A stretch of DNA of 58,811 bases from Ignavibacteria bacterium (GCA_030684555.1 JAUXVN010000152.1:1-58811), one strand, 5' to 3'; positions 16,939-25,728 are shown, counted from the first letter of the stretch. Notes: a model not told the origin generated them from the letters alone. A program made the numbers and translations.

Positions 16939-18108
16939 ATGAAAAACTCTCTTTTATCATTTTCTTTTATTTTGTTAACCTCATTTTCGACCTTCCAGAT
17001 TTTTTCCGGGAGTTATTATTCTGAATCAAAACCAATAACTGTTGATTCAGCTACAACAGTAAAATTGAGTTTTGTAGGCGATTTGATGTGTCACTCTGTT
17101 CAGTATCAATATGCCCGAATAGAAAAAGATAGCTTTGATTTTACAGGTGTTTACCGTTTTGTAAAAAAATATTTTGATGAGAGTGATTTCGTTCTTGGAA
17201 ACCTCGAAACAGTTACTGCAGGAAAATCAAAGAACTATTCCGGATATCCTTTTTTTAATTCCCCAAATCAATTTGTCTCTGATCTAAAAACTGTTGGATT
17301 TGATTTCCTTTTTACTTCCAATAACCACTCTCTTGATAGAGGTGAAATAGGGGTAATAAAAACAATTGAAAATCTTACAGCTAATAATCTCCATTATACA
17401 GGGACACACTCAAGTTCTAATGATAGAGATTCTGTAAGAATAATTAACATTAAGGGGATTAACTTTGCCTTCCTTTCATATAGTTATGGAACAAACGGAA
17501 ATCCAATTCCCAAAGGGAAAAGCTTTTTGATAAACTTGATCGATGAAAAATTAATTGAAATAGATATTGAATTAGCTAAAGCAAAAAATGCAGATTGTAT
17601 TATTGTTTATTTTCATTTCGGTGAGGAGTATCAGAGAGAGCCTAATTTATTCCAACGGGAAATTGTAAATAAGACAATTTCATTTGGTGCGGATATGATA
17701 ATAGGAAGCCACCCACATGTAATACAACCTGTTCAAATTTATCCTTCAAAGGGAAAAATTGATTCTGTTTTAGTTGCATTTTCACTCGGCAATTTTATTT
17801 CGAATCAGCGTTGGAGGTACTCAGATGCGGGTGTAATACTTCAAGTTGAGGTTAGTAAATTTACTGCAAAAGATTCTATCAGCCTTTCAAAAGTCGATTT
17901 CATTCCGACATATGTATTTAAGGGTAATACTGAACGTGGCAGAGAATATATTATTTTCCCATCTGAAATTGCAATAGCAGATTCACTTCCATATTTCTTC
18001 ACTTCAGAAGATAAAAAAAATGCGAGGATAGCTTTTAACGATACATACAACATCATGTCTAAGTATTCTAATAAAGTAAACCTCCGCAAATTATTTTCAG
18101 ACAAATAG
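16939..18108 (+). CDS. CapA family metallophosphatase-like protein
   Basis: A 389-residue exported protein (signal peptide about residues 1-24). It has the CapA/PgsA domain motifs FVGDLMCH (near 47-54), VLGNLETVT, TSNNHSLDRG (near 131-140), YFHFGEEY and IGSHPHVIQPVQIY (near 255-268), then SLGNFISNQ. This is a calcineurin-like fold with metal-binding Asp, Asn and His residues. CapA was described in poly-gamma-glutamate capsule synthesis, but most homologues lie outside capsule loci and have unknown substrates, as here. It has an atypical leader: it begins directly after the terminator T-run with no SD. Confidence 0.85.
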   Translation: MKNSLLSFSFILLTSFSTFQIFSGSYYSESKPITVDSATTVKLSFVGDLMCHSVQYQYARIEKDSFDFTGVYRFVKKYFDESDFVLGNLETVTAGKSKNYSGYPFFNSPNQFVSDLKTVGFDFLFTSNNHSLDRGEIGVIKTIENLTANNLHYTGTHSSSNDRDSVRIINIKGINFAFLSYSYGTNGNPIPKGKSFLINLIDEKLIEIDIELAKAKNADCIIVYFHFGEEYQREPNLFQREIVNKTISFGADMIIGSHPHVIQPVQIYPSKGKIDSVLVAFSLGNFISNQRWRYSDAGVILQVEVSKFTAKDSISLSKVDFIPTYVFKGNTERGREYIIFPSEIAIADSLPYFFTSEDKKNARIAFNDTYNIMSKYSNKVNLRKLFSDK

Positions 18109-18203
18109 TAACACGATAATTCACTTAATCATCATTTTTTTTCTCCTTATATTAAAACTTACTTTTTAAATATTCTATAAAATAATTTAGTTAGGTAGAT
18201 GAA

Positions 18204-19229
18204 TTGAGTTATACATTTTCTTTGATCCCGGGTGATGGAATAGGTCCTGAAATAACTGAAGCAACAAAAAGAGTACTTGAACATTCAGGGATAAAAATTG
18301 ATTGGGAAATTGTTGAAGCAGGAATGACTGCATTAGAAAAATATAGGGATCCACTTCCACAAGATGTTATTGATTCAATAACCAGAAATAAAGTTGCTTT
18401 GAAAGGTCCACTTACCACTCCAATAGGCAAAGGTTTTCGAAGTGTTAACGTAGCTCTTAGGAAAGAATTTGATCTTTATGTTAATCAGCGTCCTGCAAAG
18501 ACATTTAAAGGTATTCGAACCTTATATTTTGATCATATTGATCTGATTATTTTTAGAGAAAATACCGAAGAATTTTATTCAGGAATAGAGCATTATATCG
18601 ATAGCAGTAAATCTGCAGCAGAAACAATTGGGATAATCACTAAACGAGGTTCAGAAAGAATTATTCGATACGCACTTGAGTACTCCAGAAAACATAAAAG
18701 AAAGAAAGTTACGATTGTTCATAAAGCAAATATATTAAAATATACCGGAGGACTTTTTCTCGATGTAGCTCAAGAAATTGCGAAAGAATTTCCTGATCTT
18801 TTAGTTGATGATAAAATCGTTGATAATATGGCAATGCAGATGGTAATGAATCCTTATCAATTCGATGTCATTGTTACAACAAATCTTTTTGGTGATATTC
18901 TGTCAGATTTAGCTTCGGGGTTGGTTGGTGGACTTGGCATGGCACCCGGATCAAATATCGGTAACGGGATAGCAATTTTCGAAGCGGTTCATGGTTCAGC
19001 ACCAGATATAGCCGGAATGAATGTAGCTAATCCATCTGCAATTATTCTTGGAGCTGTAATGATGCTTGATTACGTTGGTGAGTTTGAAGCTGCATCCAAA
19101 ATTGAACGCGCGGTTGCTAATGTAATTGCTGAAGGAAAACATGTAACACGCGATATAAATCCGAGTAGTTCAGTTTCAACAATTCAAATGACAGATGCAA
19201 TCTTACGTGAATTGGATAAGCTCGGATGA
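18204..19229 (+). CDS. NAD-type isocitrate dehydrogenase
   Basis: A 341-residue beta-decarboxylating dehydrogenase. It has IPGDGIGPEI (residues 8-17), RSVNVALRKEFDLY (near 76-89), IFRENTEEFYSGIEH, TIVHKANILKYTGG and NLFGDILSDLASGLVGGLG. The substrate loop (S-N in RSVNVALRK) and ENTEEFYSGIE fit isocitrate rather than isopropylmalate. The cofactor site HGSAPDIAG...VANPSA (near 262-276) has Asp-Ile where the NADP enzyme has Lys-Tyr, indicating NAD. It resembles mitochondrial IDH3-type enzymes. Homoisocitrate dehydrogenase is an alternative. It starts with TTG at 18204, since no ATG precedes the conserved beta strand. It overlaps the MFS gene by 4 nt. Confidence 0.85.
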   Translation: MSYTFSLIPGDGIGPEITEATKRVLEHSGIKIDWEIVEAGMTALEKYRDPLPQDVIDSITRNKVALKGPLTTPIGKGFRSVNVALRKEFDLYVNQRPAKTFKGIRTLYFDHIDLIIFRENTEEFYSGIEHYIDSSKSAAETIGIITKRGSERIIRYALEYSRKHKRKKVTIVHKANILKYTGGLFLDVAQEIAKEFPDLLVDDKIVDNMAMQMVMNPYQFDVIVTTNLFGDILSDLASGLVGGLGMAPGSNIGNGIAIFEAVHGSAPDIAGMNVANPSAIILGAVMMLDYVGEFEAASKIERAVANVIAEGKHVTRDINPSSSVSTIQMTDAILRELDKLG

Positions 19230-20422
19230 GAAAAAATATCCCTTTGGTTTTGATTTTTTTTGTTGTTTTCGTTGATCTTCTTGGTTTTGGTTTATTAATT
19301 CCTATACTTCCTACATTTGCAACAAAATTTCTTCATGTAGATGAGTTTGCGGTTGGTGTTGCACTTGCAGTTTATAGTTTGGTACAGTTTATTTTTAATC
19401 CTTTCTTCGGTAGCCTTTCCGATAAATATGGGCGGCGTAAAATAATTCTTTACACTTTACTATTAAACGCAGTTGGATATTTCTTGTTTTCATTTGCGAC
19501 TACATTTACAATATTGATAATAAGCAGGATCATCGCTGGGATTGGAGGGAGCAGCATCGGTGTAGCCCAAGCCTATATTGCTGATGTAACAACTAAGGAA
19601 GAGCGTTCTAAAGGTATGGGTTTAATTGGTGTCGCATTTGGTTTAGGATTCGTATTCGGTCCAATTCTAGGAGGAATTTTAGCCAATTTTGGTTATATGA
19701 TTGTAGGATTTGTTGCAGCTTCTTTTTCTATAACCGCTTTCTTATTGAGCTTGTTTTTGTTACCTGAAACAGATGCGCACACAAAATCAACTTCAGTTAT
19801 TAAAAGAAAAATATTTGATTATAAAACCTTATTAAACATATTGAAAAGTCCCTCAATAGGAATTCTTATAATTTTATTTTTCATAATAACATTCTCGGTA
19901 GCTAATATATATGGGACTTTTGCTTTGTTAGGTTACAAAATTTATCACTTCACTGACATGCAGAATGGATATGTATTTGGGATTGTGGGAATTGTTTCTG
20001 CTTTGGTTCAAGGGGGATTGATAGGAAGATTATCTAAAAAATTCAATGATTCAAAATTAATTATTGCTGGTTCATTTTTTATGATGTTGGGATTGGGTTT
20101 CTTACCGTATGGAATTAATTTTATCGGAATAACTATAATCACAATAATATTATCAATTGGCACAGGAATCTTGCAGCCAACCGTTTTAAGCTTAATTTCA
20201 AAAGTGACACCGGAATCTGAGCAAGGAACGGTCTTAGGAGTAAATCAATCAATGTCAGCATTTGCACGAATGTTAGGTCCATTATGGGGTGGATTTGCGT
20301 TCGAATATCTTGGTTATCAAATCCCTTTTTTAACAGGTGCATTTTTTACATTATTAATCCTGGTTTTCAGTATTGTTTGGCTCGGTAAATTTGTTCCTGT
20401 AACATTAACAAGGCAACAGTAG
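19226..20422 (+). CDS. MFS drug/metabolite exporter (TetA-like DHA1 family)
   Basis: A 398-residue, 12-TM major facilitator. It has FVVFVDLLGFGLLIPILP in TM1, the motif A loop GSLSDKYGRRKIIL (near 66-79), and motif C in TM5 GFVFGPILGG (near 145-154). This is the pattern of DHA1 drug:H+ antiporters such as TetA and related exporters. Substrate is not predictable, and resistance should not be assumed. The ATGA overlap with the isocitrate dehydrogenase stop, and the 1-nt overlap with dusB downstream, indicate a single transcript. Confidence 0.85.
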   Translation: MRKNIPLVLIFFVVFVDLLGFGLLIPILPTFATKFLHVDEFAVGVALAVYSLVQFIFNPFFGSLSDKYGRRKIILYTLLLNAVGYFLFSFATTFTILIISRIIAGIGGSSIGVAQAYIADVTTKEERSKGMGLIGVAFGLGFVFGPILGGILANFGYMIVGFVAASFSITAFLLSLFLLPETDAHTKSTSVIKRKIFDYKTLLNILKSPSIGILIILFFIITFSVANIYGTFALLGYKIYHFTDMQNGYVFGIVGIVSALVQGGLIGRLSKKFNDSKLIIAGSFFMMLGLGFLPYGINFIGITIITIILSIGTGILQPTVLSLISKVTPESEQGTVLGVNQSMSAFARMLGPLWGGFAFEYLGYQIPFLTGAFFTLLILVFSIVWLGKFVPVTLTRQQ

Positions 20423-21408
20423 TGTTCAAAATTGGAAAAATAAATATTGATAAGGCAATTTTACTCGCTCCAATGGAAGATGTTACGGATGTATCATTTC
20501 GATTAATATGTAAAGAACTTGGCGCAGATGTAGTTTATACAGAATTTGTTAACGCAGAAGGTTTGGTTCGTGCTTCTGAAAAAACTCACAAAAAATTAAA
20601 AATCATAGAAGAAGAAAGACCCGTTGGAATACAAATTTACGGGAGCAATCTTATCTCAATGGTTAATGCAGCAAAAATTGCTGAAGAGGAAAATCCGGAT
20701 CTAATTGATATAAACGCGGGTTGCTGGGTAAAAAATGTAGTTAATTGTGGTGCTGGAGCCGGATTATTAAAGGATCCGATTTATTTGCAATCATTAGTAA
20801 AATCTGTTGTTGATTCAGTTTCACTTCCCGTTACTGTAAAAACGAGAATAGGGTGGGATTTTGACTCAATACAAATTGTTGAGGTAGCAAAACGTTTGGA
20901 AGATGCAGGTGCCGAAGGTTTGGTTATCCATTGTAGAACACGTTCTCAGGGACATAAAGGTGAACCTGATTGGAGCTGGATTCCAAAAATTAAGGAAGTT
21001 GTAAAAATTCCGGTAGCTCTAAACGGTGGAATTATGACCGCAGCAGATGCAAAATCTGCTTTTGAGCAGACAAACGCTGATGCAGTAATGATTGCTCGCG
21101 GTGCAATCGCAAATCCATGGATTTTCCGTGAAGCAAAAGAAATTGTGGAGCATGGTAGAATTTTAACTGAAGTTACAAATGAATTAAAAATTAAAACATG
21201 TATTCGTCACCTCGAATTATCACTTCCGGTAAAAGGGGATAGACGTGCAATTTTGGAGCATCGAAAATTTTATTCAGGATATCTTAAAGGTATGAGGAAC
21301 GCTTCACATACTAGGATGAAACTTATGCAGACAACTAATATGAATGAAATTAGAGAAATTCTATTATCGTTTTTAGAAGAATTAGAAACTTCTCAAGTTG
21401 AAAATTAG
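20422..21408 (+). CDS. dusB: tRNA-dihydrouridine synthase
   Basis: A 328-residue FMN-dependent enzyme that reduces uridines in tRNA. Signatures are ILLAPMEDVTDVSFRLICKE (near 12-31), VYTEFVNAEGL, DINAGCWVKNVV with the catalytic Cys near 98, GAGAGLLKDP, VTVKTRIGWD and the FMN-phosphate region LNGGIMTAADA...ADAVMIARGAIANPW. The gene starts with GTG at 20422, overlapping the last base of the MFS stop. The C-terminal helical tRNA-binding domain (HLELSLPVKGDRRAILEHRK) is complete. The paralogue letter B is by overall pattern. Confidence 0.92.
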   Translation: MFKIGKINIDKAILLAPMEDVTDVSFRLICKELGADVVYTEFVNAEGLVRASEKTHKKLKIIEEERPVGIQIYGSNLISMVNAAKIAEEENPDLIDINAGCWVKNVVNCGAGAGLLKDPIYLQSLVKSVVDSVSLPVTVKTRIGWDFDSIQIVEVAKRLEDAGAEGLVIHCRTRSQGHKGEPDWSWIPKIKEVVKIPVALNGGIMTAADAKSAFEQTNADAVMIARGAIANPWIFREAKEIVEHGRILTEVTNELKIKTCIRHLELSLPVKGDRRAILEHRKFYSGYLKGMRNASHTRMKLMQTTNMNEIREILLSFLEELETSQVEN

Positions 21409-21432
21409 TTTGCAAAAGAAACTGCTAAGATA

Positions 21433-22035
21433 ATGTTAAATAAGAGGTTAAATCTTATCGCCAGGACTATTTCTACCATCTTTATCCCTCCGGTAAATCT
21501 TTTCGCGGTGATTGTTTATATCGCATTCCTTTTAGAAAACAATATTGGAAAACAGACCTCAATAATTGTAATCTCATTTGTTTTCACGCTGTTTGCTCCG
21601 ATACTTTACTTCATATTAATGCTGAAGCAAAAAAAAATTGTTAATAAAGATGCGACTAATAAGGAAGAAAGAACTATCCCTTACTTGTTTGGAATTCTAT
21701 TTTTATCGTTAGGATTATTAGCACTTTACCTCATTCAGATAAATCAGATTTTGTTGGTATTCTTTATTATTCAAATTGTGAATTCGTTCCTTCTAATTGC
21801 TGTAAATTATTTTTGGAAGATTAGTGCGCATATGATTGGTTTTTCTTCACCGGTAGTATTTCTTTTTTTCTTTTCTGGGAATCAAGTTATTATTCCGATT
21901 TCATTAGTACTCTTAATTATTCTTGGATGGTCGCGATACTATTTGAAATGTCATTCTTTTTCTCAAATTTTAGCAGGTGTTATTTTTGGATTCGGATTAA
22001 CTTTATTACAATTATTTATTTTTCTGGGTAAATAG
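21433..22035 (+). CDS. PAP2-like membrane phosphatase family protein
   Basis: A 200-residue protein with about six TM helices. Weak PAP2 landmarks are present: a Lys-Glu-Glu-Arg-Thr-Ile-Pro stretch near residues 75-81 (in place of KxxxxxxRP), ISAHMIGFSSP (near 132-142, in place of the PSGH loop) and SRYYLKCHSFSQILAGVIFG (near 165-184, matching SRxxxxxHxxxQxxxG). The last motif is the most convincing. Related Bacteroidota proteins act on, or are presumed to act on, polyprenyl or lipid phosphates. Because the central Ser is replaced by Ala in the SxxxH region, activity is uncertain. It is directly followed by the PolX-like gene with no gap. Confidence 0.6.
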   Translation: MLNKRLNLIARTISTIFIPPVNLFAVIVYIAFLLENNIGKQTSIIVISFVFTLFAPILYFILMLKQKKIVNKDATNKEERTIPYLFGILFLSLGLLALYLIQINQILLVFFIIQIVNSFLLIAVNYFWKISAHMIGFSSPVVFLFFFSGNQVIIPISLVLLIILGWSRYYLKCHSFSQILAGVIFGFGLTLLQLFIFLGK

Positions 22036-23688
22036 ATGACGAGAAAAGAAATTATTAATGTGCTCGAAGAAATCTCTGATCTGATGGAATTTTCAGGAGA
22101 AAACCCTTTCAAAATCAGCGCTTTTAAAAATGGTGCAAATACTATCCGCCGGTTTGAAGGTGACTTTGAAATTTTAATAGAAGAAAAGAATCTTGATTCT
22201 ATAAAAGGCATTGGTAAGGGACTTCAAAACATCATCTACGAAATGTTTCAATCGGGAAACTCGTCGTTATTATCTGAATTGAAATTACAAATTCCTGAAA
22301 CATTGCCTGAGTTGTTCAAAGTAAGAGGACTTGGACCAAAAAAAATAAGAATGCTCTACAAAGAATTAGGAATAAAGTCCATAATCGAATTGGAAAGAGC
22401 TTGCTCAGAGGGAAGACTTACAGTCATCTCCGGTTTTACTGATAAAACTGAAAAGAAGATTTTTGAAGAAATTGAGAAAATTAGAGAAAATGAAAAGTTT
22501 GTTCTGATTTATCATGCCGATATGATGAACGATTCTTTCATCAAAATTCTCGAAGGTATTGATTCAATAATTAAATATGAAGTTTCGGGAGAATTCCGGC
22601 GTCATTGTGAAGTAATTTCTAAACTTGAATATGTAGTTTTCGCTTCATCAGCGGAAAATGTTAAATCGAAACTGATGAATACTTATCATAACCTAAATCT
22701 GTCCGAGGACTTTATTGAAATTAATGAATTCAAAATTCCTATTCTGTTGCATATTGTTACTTCTGAAGACGAATTCACTTCTAAATTATTTGTTACAACA
22801 GGGTCTTCTCAATTCATAGCAATTCAAAATTTCGAGTTTGATAATAATGTTAAAACTGAAGAAGATATTTTTAAATCAAACAAATTACCTTATCATGCTC
22901 CTATTTTTAGAGAAAAAGAATATTTAGATAATTCTTGCGCCGTAAAAAAAATAACAGAACTTGTTGAAGAAAAAGATTTTCACGGATTTTTTCACTTCCA
23001 TACCACTTATTCAGATGGTAGTAATTCATTAAAAGAAATGGTTCTTGGTGCAAAAGAAAAGGGATATTCATATTTTGTAGTATGCGATCATAGCAAATCT
23101 GCATTTTATGCTAACGGTTTGACCGAAGAGCGTATCTTATTACAACACAAAGAGATAAAGGCTTTATCAGAAGAAATTAAATTGCCAATATTTAAGGGAA
23201 TTGAAGCAGATATTCTTTCAAATGGTGATTTGGATTATTCTGATGACTTTTTACATAATTTTGATTTTGTAGTGGCATCGGTTCATTCAAGATTCAATTT
23301 GAACGAAGATGAAATGACGAAACGAATCATCAGAGCGGTTGAAAACCCGAAGACTAATCTACTTGGACACCCGACAGGAAGATTATTACTTTCCCGTGAT
23401 CCATATCAGGTTAATATTAAAATGGTTATTGAAGCGTGCTCCCAAAATAATGTTGCTATTGAAATAAATGCGAATCCAAGAAGATTAGATTTGGATTGGC
23501 GACATATTTTTTATGCGAGAGAAATGGGATGTAAATTTTCAATTAATCAAGATGCTCATTCAGTTGATGATATTAAGTATCTCAAATATGGAGTTTGGAT
23601 GGCTCAAAAAGGAGGGATTTCGTCAAATGAAGTGATTAATTGTTACTCCCTCGAGGAATTTCAATCATATCTAAAGACAAAAAGGTGA
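22036..23688 (+). CDS. polX: PolX-like HhH/PHP protein with degenerate polymerase site
   Basis: A 550-residue family X DNA polymerase/PHP fusion. Residues 1-160 are the HhH region (IKGIGKGLQNII and VRGLGPKKIRMLYKELG). The palm, near 180-290, keeps SGEFRRHCE, but the catalytic Asp-Leu-Asp is Lys-Leu-Glu (ISKLEY), and the third Asp strand reads IPILLHIV. All three metal-binding acids therefore appear lost. The C-terminal PHP nuclease domain looks intact: FHFHTTYSDGS (near 320), VCDHSK, GIEADIL, VASVHSRF, LLGHPTGR and INQDAHS. It is probably a Mn-dependent 3'-5' exonuclease or phosphoesterase in DNA repair rather than a polymerase. Confidence 0.85.
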   Translation: MTRKEIINVLEEISDLMEFSGENPFKISAFKNGANTIRRFEGDFEILIEEKNLDSIKGIGKGLQNIIYEMFQSGNSSLLSELKLQIPETLPELFKVRGLGPKKIRMLYKELGIKSIIELERACSEGRLTVISGFTDKTEKKIFEEIEKIRENEKFVLIYHADMMNDSFIKILEGIDSIIKYEVSGEFRRHCEVISKLEYVVFASSAENVKSKLMNTYHNLNLSEDFIEINEFKIPILLHIVTSEDEFTSKLFVTTGSSQFIAIQNFEFDNNVKTEEDIFKSNKLPYHAPIFREKEYLDNSCAVKKITELVEEKDFHGFFHFHTTYSDGSNSLKEMVLGAKEKGYSYFVVCDHSKSAFYANGLTEERILLQHKEIKALSEEIKLPIFKGIEADILSNGDLDYSDDFLHNFDFVVASVHSRFNLNEDEMTKRIIRAVENPKTNLLGHPTGRLLLSRDPYQVNIKMVIEACSQNNVAIEINANPRRLDLDWRHIFYAREMGCKFSINQDAHSVDDIKYLKYGVWMAQKGGISSNEVINCYSLEEFQSYLKTKR

Positions 23689-23692
23689 TATT

Positions 23693-24448
23693 ATGATTCT
23701 TACTGAAATTATTGGTTCAATAGGAATAATAAAATTAAACAGACCTGAGAAGCGAAACTCACTTCATCCGGAAATGATTAAGGAATTTGTTGAAACCATT
23801 AGAACTTTTAATAATGACTCACAGGTTAAAGTTATAATTATTACCGGGGTTGAAAATAGTTTTTGTGCAGGTGCAGATTTAGGATATTTGCAAGAATTAA
23901 GAAGCAATTCTGTTTTATTGAATGAATCAGATTCCTCTTTACTTGGCTCTTTCTTTTTGTCTGTTTATGAATCCTCAAAACCAACAATTGCTGCAGTTAA
24001 TGGTCCGGCAATTGCCGGTGGATGTGGTTTAGCAACGGCATGTGATTTTATTTTTGCAGATTCAGAGAAATCGAAATTCGGATATTCTGAAGTTAAAATC
24101 GGATTTTTACCTGCAATAGTTTCATTTTTACTTTTAAGAAGAGTATCTGAATTCAAGGCTAAGCAGCTATTGCTAACTGCTGAAATTATGAATGCCAAAA
24201 AAGCTCAAGAAATTGGATTAATAGAATACATTTCTGATTCAGAAAAAGTTTTGCAAGATTCAATTGATTTTGCAAAAGAATTATGTACCAATAGTCAATT
24301 CAGTATGAGTGAAACTAAAAAGATGATTCGGCAAATTTATTCTTTACGTTATGATGATGCAGTCAAATATTGCCTAAATTTAAATGTAATAGGTAGAACT
24401 TCAGAAGATTTTCAAAAAGGATTAGATAAATTTTTAAATAAAAAGTGA
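23693..24448 (+). CDS. Enoyl-CoA hydratase/isomerase (crotonase) family
   Basis: A 251-residue crotonase-fold protein. It has LNRPEKRNSLHPEMI (residues 15-29), the oxyanion motif SFCAGADLGYLQEL (near 58-71), and AVNGPAIAGGCGLATACDF (near 101-119), then FGYSEVKIGFLPAIVS. Of the two general acid/base Glu residues of rat enoyl-CoA hydratase, the one in SEVKIGF is present and the one in GGCxL is Gly. That pattern, with LPAIVS, resembles methylglutaconyl-CoA hydratase-like members, so a role in branched-chain acid or leucine breakdown is possible. No beta-oxidation neighbours are present to confirm this. Confidence 0.85.
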   Translation: MILTEIIGSIGIIKLNRPEKRNSLHPEMIKEFVETIRTFNNDSQVKVIIITGVENSFCAGADLGYLQELRSNSVLLNESDSSLLGSFFLSVYESSKPTIAAVNGPAIAGGCGLATACDFIFADSEKSKFGYSEVKIGFLPAIVSFLLLRRVSEFKAKQLLLTAEIMNAKKAQEIGLIEYISDSEKVLQDSIDFAKELCTNSQFSMSETKKMIRQIYSLRYDDAVKYCLNLNVIGRTSEDFQKGLDKFLNKK

Positions 24449-24455
24449 GGGAAAG

Positions 24456-24986
24456 ATGAGTTCAGATATTAAAAATTATATTCGAAGCATAAAAGATTTT
24501 CCGAAACAGGGAATTATGTTCAGGGATATAACTACAATATTAAAAAATCCAATGGCTATGAAACAAGCAGAAATTGAGTTGTTTGAATTTACAGTTGGAA
24601 AACAGGTTGACAAAGTTGTTGGAATAGAATCTCGCGGATTTATTTTCGGAAGTATTCTTGCAAGAAGATTGAATGTTGGATTTATACCAATTCGAAAACC
24701 TGGAAAACTCCCGGCTGAAAAAGTCAGTCAAACTTATCAACTTGAATATGGGACTGATACAATAGAAATTCATAAAGATGCGATTTCAAAAGGTGATAAA
24801 GTTCTAATTCATGACGATCTTCTTGCAACCGGCGGAACAGCAAAAGCTGCATGTGAACTTATCGAAAAATTGGGTGGGGAAGTAGTTCAATTTTCTTTTC
24901 TTGTTGAATTAACTTTTTTACCGGGGCGAGAAAAACTGAGCAATTATGACGTGCGTTCTATTGTTCAATATGAAGATGAGAATTAA
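24456..24986 (+). CDS. apt: Adenine phosphoribosyltransferase
   Basis: A 176-residue purine salvage enzyme (adenine plus PRPP to AMP). It has the N-terminal IRSIKDFPKQGIMFRDIT, VGIESRGFIFGSILARRL (near 53-70), the flexible loop RKPGKLPAEK, and the PRPP-binding motif VLIHDDLLATGGTAKAA (near 116-132). It is of standard length. The SD GAGGGAAAG precedes the ATG. The 3' end overlaps the convergent rsmI gene by 29 nt. Confidence 0.96.
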   Translation: MSSDIKNYIRSIKDFPKQGIMFRDITTILKNPMAMKQAEIELFEFTVGKQVDKVVGIESRGFIFGSILARRLNVGFIPIRKPGKLPAEKVSQTYQLEYGTDTIEIHKDAISKGDKVLIHDDLLATGGTAKAACELIEKLGGEVVQFSFLVELTFLPGREKLSNYDVRSIVQYEDEN

Positions 24987-25662
24987 CGGAGTCATGTTTC
25001 CATGATATTGGAGAAATGATAACAACGAATTCTCCTTTGGGCTCTTTCTTTTCAAAATAGAGATGAATTTCTTGAGGAAATCCTCTCACGATTTCCTCAA
25101 ATTTTTTTGTTAATTCCCTGCAAACCACTATTAATCTTTCCGGTGTGTAGTTCGTTAATTCATCAAGTAGTTTTTTTATTCTGTAAGTTGATTCATACAA
25201 AATAATCGTTCGGTCCTCTGTTAGTAAATTTTGAAGTTTTTTTTGACGCCCTTTTTTCTGTGGTAAAAATCCCTCAAATACAAATGAATCAGTTGGTAAA
25301 CCAGCGATAGAGAGTGCTGTAATTGCGGCTGAAACACCCGGGATTGGTATCACGTTTATATTTCGTTTAATTAATTCTGAAATTAATCTTACACCGGGAT
25401 CAGAAATTCCGGGAGTTCCGGCATCAGAAACTAATGCGCAAGATGAACCACTTTCAATTCTATCAGCTATAAAATTTAATTTATTCTTTTCACTGAAAGC
25501 GTTCATTGAAACGAGTTCTTTTTTTATTTCAAAGTGATGAAGCAGAAAAGAAGTAACACGCGTATCTTCACATACTACAAAGTCGACATTGCGCAAAGTT
25601 TCCAAAGCGCGTAATGTTATATCTTGCAGATTACCAATTGGAGTTGAGACGATATAAAGCAT
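24958..25662 (-). CDS. rsmI: 16S rRNA (cytidine-1402-2'-O)-methyltransferase
   Basis: A 234-residue SAM-dependent methyltransferase of the SUMT/tetrapyrrole methylase fold. It has LYIVSTPIGNLQDITLRALE (residues 2-21), VCEDTRVTSFLLHHF (near 30-44), ALVSDAGTPGISDPG (near 77-91), PIPGVSAAITALSIAG (near 101-116) and FVFEGFLPQKKGRQ. It 2'-O-methylates C1402 in the ribosomal P site. It is slightly short compared with about 280 residues in E. coli, and lacks the extra C-terminal domain. It is convergent with apt, with overlapping 3' ends. Confidence 0.93.
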   Translation of the reverse strand: MLYIVSTPIGNLQDITLRALETLRNVDFVVCEDTRVTSFLLHHFEIKKELVSMNAFSEKNKLNFIADRIESGSSCALVSDAGTPGISDPGVRLISELIKRNINVIPIPGVSAAITALSIAGLPTDSFVFEGFLPQKKGRQKKLQNLLTEDRTIILYESTYRIKKLLDELTNYTPERLIVVCRELTKKFEEIVRGFPQEIHLYFEKKEPKGEFVVIISPISWKHDSVNSHLHIEQ

Positions 25663-25677
25663 AATTTAAAACGATTA

Positions 25678-25699
25678 CGGCTTCGAATTATCGAAGCCG
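25678..25699 (-). terminator. Hairpin downstream of the lysine aminotransferase gene
   Basis: A perfect 8-bp stem CGGCTTCG / CGAAGCCG with a 6-nt loop, 29 nt past the lat stop on the minus strand, followed by a short interrupted T-rich stretch (TAATCGTTTT). It is probably the lat terminator. It also lies just upstream of the rsmI start. Confidence 0.6.
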
Positions 25700-25728
25700 C
25701 ACCGTGCAAGTAGTATTCCTAAATAATT

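Noticed and set aside
19226-20422. A tetracycline resistance determinant.
   Set aside because: Similarity is to the broad DHA1 exporter family only. Neighbours are housekeeping genes and there are no mobility signs.
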